64,000 nt of DNA from Oscillatoria nigro-viridis PCC 7112 (GTDB taxonomy: Bacteria; Cyanobacteriota; Cyanobacteriia; Cyanobacteriales; Microcoleaceae): the NCBI RefSeq assembly GCF_000317475.1, contig NC_019729.1, positions 2,122,501-2,186,500 of the forward strand. The letters run 5' to 3'. Under the pieces are notes generated by a model. The model did not search any database, was not told where the DNA came from, and saw only the letters and a program-made list of their open reading frames with translations. This document shows, piece by piece, positions 43,241 through 51,520 of this stretch (position 1 is the stretch's first letter; each line of letters starts with the position of its first letter). Both the position numbers and the translations under genes were made by a program.

Positions 43241-44089
43241 ATGACAGTGATTCAGACGTTTTTACCAATAGCTCAAACTTTGTATTCCCAGCTAGATACA
43301 GAAAGAACACAAGCCTTGGCAGTAGCCCAAGAATTCTCGAAAAAATTCGTAGAATTGGGGTTTAAAATTGTACCTCAACTGCTGTGGGCGATCGGCATTT
43401 TGTTAATTACGCGATTTGCGATCGGCGTGGTGGGGCGGGTGACTCGCCGAGCACTGAGTCGCACCGAAGCCACGCTGCGGAAATTCTTAGTTCAAGCTGC
43501 TGAAATTACGATTTTGGTAGTGGGAGTAGTCGCCACTTTGAATCAGTTGGGAATTCAAACTACCAGCGTGGTTGCGGTAGTTGGTGCAGCGGGTTTGGCG
43601 ATCGGTTTGGCTTGGCAAAATACTTTGTCGCACTTTGCTGCTGGGGTAATGTTGATTAGTTTGCGGCCCTTTGAAGTCGGGGATGGGATTGAAGCTGGCG
43701 ATGTTAAGGGAGTGGTGGACAGCATCGGGATTTTTTCAACAACCGTGGTGACAGACGATCGCATAAAAATTATTGTCCCGAACAATCAGTTGTTTAACGG
43801 TACACTGAAAAATACAACGGCAATGGGAACGAGGCGAGTAGACTTGAAGATTGATATTGGCGATCGGCCAATTCGTCCAACTGTAGCTGAGTTATTAGAA
43901 ATTGCCCACTCTCACCCCCTGGTTTTGGAGAATCCGCCCCCGACTTGTTTGGTGGCCGAGATTACTCCCGATACAACTATTTTATCTCTCCGGCCTTGGT
44001 GCGCGTCGGTCGCCTACGAACAAGTGCGATCGCAAGTTCAACAATATGTCAAAGAGGCAATGGATGCCGACAAAAATCAAGAACCATAG
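43241..44089 (+). CDS. MscS-family mechanosensitive channel
   Basis: A 282-residue membrane protein. Three hydrophobic segments are followed by the pore-lining helix with the MscS Gly/Ala pattern ([20 protein letters not shown]), then the beta domain (ISLRPFEVGDGIEAGDVKG, SIGIFSTTVVTDDRIKIIVP, PNNQLFNGTLKNTTAMGTRR). It releases osmolytes on membrane tension. An N-terminal amphipathic helix (RTQALAVAQEFSKKFVEL) precedes. A heptamer-like ATTCCCAATTACCAATTG stretch directly precedes the ATG. Confidence 0.92.
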   Translation: MTVIQTFLPIAQTLYSQLDTERTQALAVAQEFSKKFVELGFKIVPQLLWAIGILLITRFAIGVVGRVTRRALSRTEATLRKFLVQAAEITILVVGVVATLNQLGIQTTSVVAVVGAAGLAIGLAWQNTLSHFAAGVMLISLRPFEVGDGIEAGDVKGVVDSIGIFSTTVVTDDRIKIIVPNNQLFNGTLKNTTAMGTRRVDLKIDIGDRPIRPTVAELLEIAHSHPLVLENPPPTCLVAEITPDTTILSLRPWCASVAYEQVRSQVQQYVKEAMDADKNQEP

Positions 44090-44136
44090 ATATCTATCTA
44101 AAATATAAAATCCCAAATCGATCCGAGGTATTTTCC

Positions 44137-45276
44137 ATGAGTCAGTGGTATCCGCAGCAAATTTTGCAAGAACCCGGTGTCAGAATCACCCCAACGGAGA
44201 AACAAACAATTCTCAGCAAATTTCCCCCTCCCGACGAAAACGGTCAAATCTATGCCGACGGGGTTTTTGAAGGCGGTGGCGTGCGCGGAGTTGCGTTTTT
44301 AGGAGCACTCAGGTGCTGTAGCGATTTGGGCATCCGGTGGCGAAAATTGGCCGGCACTTCGGCAGGTGCAATTACTGCCGCAGTATTGGCAACCGACTTG
44401 TCAATTGATGATTTAGAGGAAATTTTAGGACAGCTCGATTACAGCATATTTTTAACTCAAAAAAACAGTCCTCTAATTTTAAACGGCGACCCCGCCGACG
44501 ACTTGCAATCTCCTGCTTGGACGCTGCTTTTTCTCACAATTAGCCGTCAGATGGGAGAATATTCGGCGCAGCCGTTCCGGCAGTGGCTGGAAACAATGCT
44601 CGGTCGAGGTAACTTGCACACTTTTGCCGATGTCAAACAAATCGTAAAAGACCGGGAATTAAAAGTAGTAATATCCAACCTCACTCGCGGTGAAATGTTG
44701 GTGCTGCCCGACGACTTACACAGACGCGAATCGACGGATTCCGATTCTTTGTACGAGCAGTTGCGACTCAAAAGCGCTGAAGATTTTAGTGTGGCTGAAG
44801 CCGTTCGGTTGTCGATGAGTATTCCCCTATTTTTTGAACCGGGAAAACTCGGCGATGACTTAATTGTAGATGGCGGAATTTTGAGCAATTTCCCCCTGTG
44901 GATTTATGACAAACAATCCGTCGGTTCGACTCCGGTGGCGCCCCGCTGGTTTACCTTTGGGTTTCGATTAGTCGATACTGGAATTGAGAGTAAAGTTAAG
45001 ATTGATACTCCCCTGTCGATGCTGGCGGCGATGTTCAGAACGATGATGAAAGCAAGAGACCGCTATCACCAGCGAGAAATGGATAAGGGCAGGGTGATTA
45101 ATATTGATGTGACTGAAGCTGGGGTGACGACAACGGACTTTAATCTCGATGGCGATCGCAAGGCTCACCTGTACCGCTTGGGGTATTTGTATACTAAGAG
45201 GTTCTTTTTGAGCTCCAATTTTAGTTGGGAGAAGCACTTGAAGGCTAGGGGCTTTGGGGAAGAGGCTGGAGGTTGA
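44137..45276 (+). CDS. Patatin-like phospholipase
   Basis: A 379-residue protein starting at ATG 44137 (MSQWYPQQIL); the longer frame from 43945 overlaps the MscS gene and is rejected. The oxyanion motif is FEGGGVRGVAF (residues 45-51), the nucleophile Ser75 lies in GTSAG, and the catalytic Asp is in VDGGILSNFPLW. This Ser-Asp dyad hydrolyses acyl lipids. The C-terminal part is less conserved. A Gly-Gly and Asp spacing normal for bacterial patatins is kept, so it is probably active. Confidence 0.9.
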   Translation: MSQWYPQQILQEPGVRITPTEKQTILSKFPPPDENGQIYADGVFEGGGVRGVAFLGALRCCSDLGIRWRKLAGTSAGAITAAVLATDLSIDDLEEILGQLDYSIFLTQKNSPLILNGDPADDLQSPAWTLLFLTISRQMGEYSAQPFRQWLETMLGRGNLHTFADVKQIVKDRELKVVISNLTRGEMLVLPDDLHRRESTDSDSLYEQLRLKSAEDFSVAEAVRLSMSIPLFFEPGKLGDDLIVDGGILSNFPLWIYDKQSVGSTPVAPRWFTFGFRLVDTGIESKVKIDTPLSMLAAMFRTMMKARDRYHQREMDKGRVINIDVTEAGVTTTDFNLDGDRKAHLYRLGYLYTKRFFLSSNFSWEKHLKARGFGEEAGG

Positions 45277-45373
45277 GGTCGCGAAAAGTATACAGAGTAA
45301 GGGATTGAGGAATTTTTAAATTAGGGGTTGGCAAGAAGAAGATGTGTGTGCTATAGTTAGTTACTGTCATCTT

Positions 45374-45462
45374 GGAGAGGTGGCTGAGTGGTCGAAAGCG
45401 GCAGATTGCTAATCTGTTAAGGGTGTTAACATCCTTCGAGGGTTCAAATCCCTCCCTCTCCG
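45374..45462 (+). tRNA. trnS-GCU: tRNA-Ser (GCU)
   Basis: The acceptor arm GGAGAGG (45374) pairs with CCTCTCC at the 3' end, followed by discriminator G45462. The anticodon stem-loop is CAGATTGCTAATCTG, giving anticodon GCU. A long variable arm (GGGTGTTAACATCC) and T arm GAGGGTTCAAATCCCTC confirm a class II tRNA. CCA is not encoded. Confidence 0.95.
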
Positions 45463-45563
45463 TTCTATTTAATCATTTATTAATCAAGGCTGACGCGATC
45501 GAAAGCGATCGAACGTTAATTAATTTAACGTTGCAACGTAATGTTGAGACTGCACTAGCTATC

Positions 45564-46790
45564 TCACCAGGAGTACCAACCTAAGATAGACGCAAAGGTT
45601 TTAAATACGCCGACGAATCCTTGGATTTTGTAACCCAAGTAAGCTCGGATTGCCAACTCCTTTATGTAGCTTCTAGGAGCGAAAAAAAACAAACTTTTGA
45701 GCGTTGACCAGAGACCTTGGGTAGCATATGTAGTAAAAACCACTTCAGGCAAACTCTTAAAGAATTTCGGTTGCCCATCTCCTATCCATAGCAATGGTTC
45801 GCTGTCCCAGGGCTCGAAAACAATAAACCTTGAGGAAAAGTTCCAGTGTGGACGCACAAACATTCGACCATGTTCATTCAATAGACAAGCGGCAAAACTG
45901 AAAACACTATTGCTGGTAGCAACGATATCGCATTTACTCAAGATAAAAAAATCAATGTAGAATTCTATGTTTTTATCTTGCATTACTTCAGGTAGTTTGA
46001 CCTGCAAATCTCGCGCTATGACCGGAGAAAATTTTTCAAAAGCAGGCAGAATTCGCTCTATATCGTCGCTACATAGAAAGAGAATTGGGTCTTCCAAATC
46101 ATTCCAAATTGTATCTAACCATTCACAATACCAACTTTCAGGGAAAACTAAAGTAAATCCTGTTCGTACTTGAGTAATGTAATCACCTCGGCGAATATGA
46201 ATTCCCACAATTGTTTTGCCTTTAGAGCGAAGAATCTTTAGACCTTCTTCCAATGAAAAATTCAACTCACTCACAGGTTGAAATAGTGAGCGAATATAGT
46301 CCTGGTAGGGGGCAAGTAAACGAGTTGATATCTGGAAAAATCCCCACAAATCGACATTTTCTATCCCATTTTCAAGGACTTCTGAGCCAAGACGACGACT
46401 CTTTGCTCCGGCAATTTTTTCAACGTAAGGGACCAATTCTGGGACTATATCGAATAAATTTTTTTCATCCTCTTTACGCTCAATTGCCGGCTCTAGCCGA
46501 CGGGAAATTGGAGCGTCATTATGTCCAAATAAAAGTTGACCAATCCAGGGCGGGCATTCGACTATAGCTCCTGTTTTGTGGGCACAGATTCGCAGAAAAG
46601 CGTACTGAAAAATTTGGTTTCCAAATCGTCCCAGTTGTCCTAAAGAAGACATAGTTAAAACTGACTGACTGGAGATTTCAGTATCAATGTTTAGGGGAGA
46701 TTGAATATTCTTAGCATCTTTATCTAAAGTTGCCAAAACATCGAAAACTCGCTTTGTTTCACTTTGATTTGTGTATTTAGGATTGGTCAT
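45564..46790 (-). CDS. Glycosyltransferase family 11 (alpha-1,2-fucosyltransferase-like)
   Basis: A 408-residue protein with GT11 motifs. The N-terminal LGQLGRFGNQIFQYAFLRI matches the G-L-GNQ-FQYA opening of alpha-1,2-fucosyltransferases. The nucleotide-sugar-binding motif is VGIHIRRGDYI (HxRRGDY), and the late motif is LSKCDIVATSNSVFSFAAC. It would transfer fucose or a related deoxysugar to surface glycans. A 50-residue extension precedes the catalytic domain. It stands alone, next to a tRNA gene, and no polysaccharide cluster is visible nearby. Confidence 0.85.
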   Translation of the reverse strand: MTNPKYTNQSETKRVFDVLATLDKDAKNIQSPLNIDTEISSQSVLTMSSLGQLGRFGNQIFQYAFLRICAHKTGAIVECPPWIGQLLFGHNDAPISRRLEPAIERKEDEKNLFDIVPELVPYVEKIAGAKSRRLGSEVLENGIENVDLWGFFQISTRLLAPYQDYIRSLFQPVSELNFSLEEGLKILRSKGKTIVGIHIRRGDYITQVRTGFTLVFPESWYCEWLDTIWNDLEDPILFLCSDDIERILPAFEKFSPVIARDLQVKLPEVMQDKNIEFYIDFFILSKCDIVATSNSVFSFAACLLNEHGRMFVRPHWNFSSRFIVFEPWDSEPLLWIGDGQPKFFKSLPEVVFTTYATQGLWSTLKSLFFFAPRSYIKELAIRAYLGYKIQGFVGVFKTFASILGWYSW

Positions 46791-47127
46791 GTTTTGACTG
46801 ATTAATTTTAGTGGTGGTTAGATAAATTGAATATATTATTTTCGGGTTGCTGTATTGTGAATGAATTCAAAAGGTTTATCTAACTAGGCTGGCACTCCGC
46901 ACCTTACCTATTAAGTTACCAATCTGGGGCGTGTGAGATGCTCGCACCACCAAAGTTTTAATATTTTTTAATTTTACAATTTAAATTTAATGAACGATAC
47001 TTAAATAAAAAAATTGTGATCGAGATAGTAGAATTCAGAATTTCAAACGGGTTTAAGGTATGACCCATCATCTTGACCTATAGATTGCCAGTTTTCGACA
47101 TTGAGAGCCAACCTAATTTTAGATACA
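46791..47127. other. Spacer, AT-rich
   Basis: Contains a copy of the sequence GGCACTCCGCACCTTACCT at about 46890, repeated beside the TnpB gene at 48009. The rest is AT-rich without supported genes. Confidence 0.45.
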
Positions 47128-47592
47128 TTAACTTATCTTTTCATAAATCCCAGTCTCATTTATACCGGGAGTTTGCTGGATGTAGTACACCTTCTTACCA
47201 CGATCGACAATAATCCCAAAGTGCTTAGAAGCTTGGCTAATGCTGCCATCATCTGAAATGGCTGAATGACTAAAAATGACTGTACAATCGCTAGAAACCT
47301 CATAAGTACCTTCAACTCGGTAATTCTTCACATCACCTCCAAGGCTTAAAGTACCGCGTCCTTTTACTTTTCCATTCTGAATCTCAGCAGTTCTAAGTGT
47401 TGCCAAGGGAATAAATGGAGCAGCCGTACCACGAAAACCCGAAGAGGTATGGACATAAAGTCCTTTCAGGGTTTCATTTGAGCAAGTAGGCATGGCACTA
47501 ACTTGGGAAGTCAGACTGCTCAAAGTAATGATGGTAAGTAGTGCGAAAGAAATTAAGCCGATAAAAGCTTTCCGTAACATGAGATTTCTCAT
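47128..47592 (-). CDS. Secreted hypothetical protein
   Basis: A 154-residue exported protein with a signal peptide (AFIGLISFALLTIITLSS, cleavage likely after QVSA). The mature domain starts MPTCSNETLKGLYVHTSSGF and is beta-rich, with RTAEIQNGKVKGRGTLSLGG, VEGTYEVSSDCTVIFSHSA and SKHFGIIVDRGKKVYYIQQT. This resembles small one-domain secreted beta-barrel-like proteins seen in several cyanobacteria. Two cysteines could form a disulfide. The function is unknown. Confidence 0.65.
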   Translation of the reverse strand: MRNLMLRKAFIGLISFALLTIITLSSLTSQVSAMPTCSNETLKGLYVHTSSGFRGTAAPFIPLATLRTAEIQNGKVKGRGTLSLGGDVKNYRVEGTYEVSSDCTVIFSHSAISDDGSISQASKHFGIIVDRGKKVYYIQQTPGINETGIYEKIS

Positions 47593-48037
47593 ATTTTTGG
47601 GTAGGATTTTCAGTTTCTATTGTATGTGAGTTATCTGCAAAATATAGCAATTATTGCAGGAGTTGTAAAATTTTTACCCCACCCCAACCCTCCCCGCGGG
47701 TTCGGGGAGGGAGTAAGAAATTCACAAATGATTTAGGATTGCTATAAAATTTATTCTTCGTTTTACTGCAATCCATTTTAAGTTTCTGTATTATCCATCA
47801 CCTTTTTAGAACACTGACTCACAAATCTCATGAGGTGACAACCAATTTGAAAGGCTTGCGCTGACAAGGTTTTAAGCTGATCGCGCTCAAAAAAATAGAT
47901 GCAAGCGATCGCCTCAAAGCCTAGTCCATAAAGGTTTTAGAGCCGTTGTCACCCCGTGAGATCGCAAATATTACTTCTGGACGCATAAACTCTCTCTTGA
48001 GGGTTCTTTGCACTCCGCACCTTACCTCTATTGACAC
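47593..48037. other. Spacer with a CCTCCCCG hairpin
   Basis: A palindrome CCCTCCCCGCGGGTTCGGGGAGGG lies near 47690, a repeat seen in many cyanobacterial spacers. No gene is supported. The right part (47930-48037) leads into the end of the TnpB element and includes GCACTCCGCACCTTACCT. Confidence 0.45.
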
Positions 48038-48060
48038 TCTCCTGGCTAAAGCCGAGGAGA
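48038..48060 (-). other. TnpB element right-end hairpin (likely omega/reRNA terminal stem)
   Basis: On the minus strand TCTCCTCGGC, TTTA, GCCAGGAGA form a hairpin that contains the tnpB stop codon (TAG) in its loop side. Overlap of the tnpB end with the right-end hairpin is the normal source of the TnpB guide RNA scaffold in IS200/IS605 elements. Confidence 0.6.
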
Positions 48061-49257
48061 TTCTTGATTCGCAGAATCGACTTGCCGGTGCAGAATTACT
48101 TCAACATCGGTAGCGGTCAATTCTCCACAAGCGTTCGGATCTAAGATCCAAGTTCCGACGTGCCCCGCCGTACTCAATCCCCGACTCAGGATATTTTTAG
48201 CTGCGTTCCAGTCACGATCTAATACGCATCCACACCGACAAGCGTGGGTTCGCGTTGAGAGACTTTTCTTAACAATTGTTCCGCAACTAGAGCATTCTTG
48301 ACTTGTTCCGTTAGCTGGTACGGCAATCGTAATTCTTCCGAATACTTTGCCAAAATATTCCAACCAAATTCGGAACGTATACCAAGAAGCGTCGTTAATC
48401 GATTTTGCCAGACAGTGATTCTTCACCATATTTTTAATCCTCAAATCTTCGTAGACTACACAGTCGTTAGACTGGATGACGCATCTTGCCAACTTCACGG
48501 CAAAATCTTTACGCTGTCTACTTATTTTGAGGTGGCGCTTTCCTAGAATTGCTCTAGCTTTTTTTCTGTTTTGCGAACCCTTAACTCGTTTTGAAACTCG
48601 TCTTTGGGCTTTCTTCAACCTGCGTTCTCCCTTGCGGAGGAAACGCGGGTTATCAACTGCAATACCATTTGAGTCAGTGTAAAACTCTTTAAGTCCTACA
48701 TCTAACCCGATGGCGTTACCCGTGATTTCAATCTTTTCAGAACGGTCAACTTGAATGCAAAACTGGACATAATATCCGTCTGCCCGTCTCACCAAGCGTA
48801 CTCGTTTGATTTGACTGCGCTGGTAGAAATGCAAGTCGCGGGTTCCTTTTAATTTAAGTTTGCCGATTCCTTTTTTATCGGTAAAAGTGATTGATTTCCG
48901 GTCATCTGCCAGACGCCAGCCCGTAGTTTTGTACTCTACCGAGCGGTTGTCTTTCTGGAATTGCGGAAACCCTTTTTTTCCTGGGACTTTCTTTTTGCAG
49001 TTGTCGTAGAATCGGGAGATTGCCGACCACGCTCTTTCTGAGCTAGATTGTCGAGCCATGCTGTTCAAGTCATCGCAAAACGGAAATTCCTTAGCTAAAA
49101 CAGCGCTATACTTGTTCAATGCGTATTTATCAACTTTTTCGTTTTCCATCCAAAACCGCAGTGCTTTGTTTCGGATGAACTGCACCGTTCTAATCGCTTC
49201 ATCTACAGCGTCAAATTGCTGTTTTTTCCCGTATGCTTTGAACTCAAAAACTAACAT
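48046..49257 (-). CDS. tnpB: TnpB, RNA-guided nuclease of a solitary IS200/IS605-type element
   Basis: A 403-residue TnpB (OrfB). The RuvC-like triad is complete: Asp in AIGLDVGLKEFYTDS, Glu in CVVYEDLRIKNM, Asp in VLDRDWNAAKNIL. The zinc ribbon has four Cys (SQECSSCGT ... HACRCGC). No tnpA lies beside it, so this is an orfB-only (IS1341-type) unit whose movement would need a TnpA in trans; one exists at 50967. TnpB uses a right-end-derived RNA to cut the donor site after excision. Length and motifs suggest it is intact. Confidence 0.93.
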   Translation of the reverse strand: MLVFEFKAYGKKQQFDAVDEAIRTVQFIRNKALRFWMENEKVDKYALNKYSAVLAKEFPFCDDLNSMARQSSSERAWSAISRFYDNCKKKVPGKKGFPQFQKDNRSVEYKTTGWRLADDRKSITFTDKKGIGKLKLKGTRDLHFYQRSQIKRVRLVRRADGYYVQFCIQVDRSEKIEITGNAIGLDVGLKEFYTDSNGIAVDNPRFLRKGERRLKKAQRRVSKRVKGSQNRKKARAILGKRHLKISRQRKDFAVKLARCVIQSNDCVVYEDLRIKNMVKNHCLAKSINDASWYTFRIWLEYFGKVFGRITIAVPANGTSQECSSCGTIVKKSLSTRTHACRCGCVLDRDWNAAKNILSRGLSTAGHVGTWILDPNACGELTATDVEVILHRQVDSANQESPRL

Positions 49258-49496
49258 GACTTCGACCTCATCACGATAGTCTTATGCTACCAGAGTCGGC
49301 TTAACATCCCTCTAGTTGTTCACAAAGATTTACATGGTTTTACTTGACAGCGCCATCCTGAGAGCTCAGAAAATAGACTGGGAGGCTAAAGCCTCTTTGT
49401 CCCTTTCATCCCCGGACTAAAGTCGCGGGGTTTTCAGGGTATTATTTATAACAGTGTTGCAAAGCAGTTTTTGCGTAAGTTTCGCTGTGACATACT

Positions 49497-49529
49497 CCCA
49501 CATCAAACTGAGTACAGTTATGATGTGGG
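49497..49529 (-). other. Right-end hairpin overlapping the second tnpB stop
   Basis: On the minus strand CCCACATCA pairs with TGATGTGGG around a 15-base loop, and the tnpB stop codon lies just inside the first arm. It parallels the hairpin at 48038 and is the probable scaffold end of this TnpB's guide RNA, with the guide expected just beyond. Confidence 0.6.
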
Positions 49530-50921
49530 CTTCTTAGCAGCCCGATGAAGGGTGTGCAAGATTTCCTTTACGGTACGGTCATCCATAGTTCCCACCACAG
49601 AAAGATTCCCGCTACGGCGTTTTATACTTGGGAAAATGTCCAACCCAAGTCTCTTTAGATTTATCGCAGCATTAATATCGCGATCAACCATCAGAGAGTT
49701 TTGCTCATCCCAATAATTCCGTATCCCACAATCGGTAAAAATGATTTCATTCCGATAGCACAGAACCATTGAAGTATAAGCAGGTTTTTGCGAAACGACG
49801 ACTGATCCAGCTTTTTCGGCTATGTATTCCAGCGTCTTGAAAAATTGACCGAACGCAGCATCCAACCAAGATTTATTCAATCCTGATTTTGCTGATTGAC
49901 CGTTCGGAAGGTAATTACCCTCATCGTCTTGCTTAACTTTATTCCGCTTTGTTAAGCCCTTTAAGTTCAAATCTTCGTGAAAGAAAAACTTAGCTCCAGA
50001 CTTGACAAGTTTGTGAGCCGTTTTGTAATGGAAGTCTTGGCGAGAACGCGCTATTTTTTGGTGTTGTCTCGCTTCTTTTTTGGCTAATTTTCGTCGAGAT
50101 TTAGAGCCACGTTTTTGCTTATTCCGCTTCCTTGAAATGCGGTCTAACTTAGATTGGTTTTTACGAAGTGGTTTTAACGAAGGCAACTTTTCGCCCGATG
50201 ATGATGCCAGGTAGACATCTTCATGCAGTACCGCATCCAACCCGATCGAGTTGTTCCAGTTTGGGGTAATTTTATCAGGAATAAACTGCGGTACTGAAGC
50301 GTCTTCAAGCATTATTTGGATGAACCAACCGTCAGCCTTCCTAGTTACGCTGATTTGCTTGACGCTAAACCCATCAGGGATTAGACGGTGCATCCGAACT
50401 TTTATGATGCCTAGCTTTGGCAGTCGGATATAAAGCCAATTCTTACGAACCAACTTAATCCAGTCGCTGTTAGCTGTAGAAAAAGTCATCGTCCGGTAGT
50501 CTGCCTCAGTCTTGAAGCGGGGTTTACCCGATCTTCCGCCCTTACTATCCCCTATGACAAACCGCTCGAAAGCTTTGTCTACTCGCTTAGAGACATCTTG
50601 CAGTACGGTTGAATCTACCTGCTTAAAATCCAAAAGTTCGCCACTATGAAAAACTTTTACTAGGTCTTTCTTAATGACGGGCAATTGTTGTTTTTGGGAG
50701 TAGTAGTTGGGCTTCGCACGGGGCGCAGAGATGCTAGCAATCAATGGACAAGCATTTATAGCAGTGCGGTTCATCTCCCACCAATCAAATCGATCACCTA
50801 ACTGTCGATTATACCAATAGCGACAGATTCTCAGCCAATGGTTGAGGGTTAACTTTTGATTAGTGTCGGGATAGAACTGGTACTGGTAGGTCGCTTTCAT
50901 TGCATCGTAGCCGATACGCAT
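49518..50921 (-). CDS. tnpB: TnpB of the IS200/IS605 element, atypical zinc ribbon
   Basis: A 467-residue TnpB. The N-terminal part (FYPDTNQKLTLNHWLRICRY) is the TnpB WED/REC region. The RuvC residues are present: Asp in SIGLDAVLHEDVYLA, Glu in FFFHEDLNLKGL, Asp in MVDRDINAAINL. The zinc ribbon between the last two has only two cysteines (VLCYRNEIIFTDCGIRNYWD), so the usual four-Cys site is missing. A second ATG at 50900 is an alternative start. It is divergent from tnpA in the same element. Confidence 0.9.
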   Translation of the reverse strand: MRIGYDAMKATYQYQFYPDTNQKLTLNHWLRICRYWYNRQLGDRFDWWEMNRTAINACPLIASISAPRAKPNYYSQKQQLPVIKKDLVKVFHSGELLDFKQVDSTVLQDVSKRVDKAFERFVIGDSKGGRSGKPRFKTEADYRTMTFSTANSDWIKLVRKNWLYIRLPKLGIIKVRMHRLIPDGFSVKQISVTRKADGWFIQIMLEDASVPQFIPDKITPNWNNSIGLDAVLHEDVYLASSSGEKLPSLKPLRKNQSKLDRISRKRNKQKRGSKSRRKLAKKEARQHQKIARSRQDFHYKTAHKLVKSGAKFFFHEDLNLKGLTKRNKVKQDDEGNYLPNGQSAKSGLNKSWLDAAFGQFFKTLEYIAEKAGSVVVSQKPAYTSMVLCYRNEIIFTDCGIRNYWDEQNSLMVDRDINAAINLKRLGLDIFPSIKRRSGNLSVVGTMDDRTVKEILHTLHRAAKKPTS

Positions 50922-50966
50922 TAATTAGTGTTAATTTATCAGAGAATGTTGTTTGGTGTCAAGTCT

Positions 50967-51380
50967 ATGAGTACAGATTTTATCCATAAAGCCAGAGGAG
51001 TTTCCGATCTCAAGTGTCATTTAGTGTTGACAACCAAGTATCGGCGGAAAGTTCTGACCGATCAAATGTTGTCTAGGCTTGAGGAAATTTTCAAGAACTT
51101 AATGGAAAAATGGGAAGGAAGATTGGTAGAATTTAATGGTGAGCGTGACCACGTACATTTGCTGCTTCAATATACACCGCAAACTGAACCAAGTAAGCTT
51201 ATCAACAATCTTAAGACTGTATCTAGTCGCTATTTGCGGAAAGAGTTTGTAGATGAAGTTGAAAAAGTTTACTGGAAAGATGTTTTTTGGACAAATGGAT
51301 ATTTTATTGCTTCATGTGGTGGCGTGACGGTTGAGCAATTAAAGAAGTATATTGAGGGGCAAGATAGACCTGTAGAATAA
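50967..51380 (+). CDS. tnpA: TnpA, IS200 HUH (Y1) transposase
   Basis: A 137-residue single-strand DNA transposase starting at ATG 50967 (MSTDFIHKARGVSDLKCHLV); an upstream in-frame start adds 13 unsupported codons. The HUH motif is DHVHLLLQY, and the catalytic tyrosine lies in NGYFIASCGGV, with the usual KTVSSRYLRKE before it. It would catalyse peel-and-paste movement of its own element and could mobilise the tnpB-only unit at 48046. Confidence 0.95.
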   Translation: MSTDFIHKARGVSDLKCHLVLTTKYRRKVLTDQMLSRLEEIFKNLMEKWEGRLVEFNGERDHVHLLLQYTPQTEPSKLINNLKTVSSRYLRKEFVDEVEKVYWKDVFWTNGYFIASCGGVTVEQLKKYIEGQDRPVE

Positions 51381-51520
51381 GATTTGTTCGTCTCGTCATC
51401 CATCTGTCCACCGCTCAAAGCTGCGCCTTGAGATTGTGGACAGATGGAATCCTCGTCTCACGCGCCTTTCATCCCACACCAACCTTGATCGGTATGGTGT
51501 GGGGATTCCCGTCTGTCTAG

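Larger units (their letters stand above)
49497..51503. mobile_element. IS200/IS605-family element with divergent tnpA and tnpB
   Basis: tnpA (50967, plus) and tnpB (49518-50921, minus) are divergent with a 45-bp gap. Both ends carry hairpins rather than inverted terminal repeats: CCCACATCA...TGATGTGGG at 49497-49529, CCATCTGTCCAC / GTGGACAGATGG (51400-51447) and CCCACACCA / TGGTGTGGG (51473-51503). Subterminal hairpins recognised by the HUH transposase are the family rule. Exact ends are not resolvable by eye; the given limits are the outermost hairpins. Confidence 0.85.

Noticed and set aside
43945..44136. 64-codon N-terminal extension of the patatin gene
   Set aside because: It overlaps the MscS gene in another frame; ATG 44137 begins the conserved part and follows a normal spacer.
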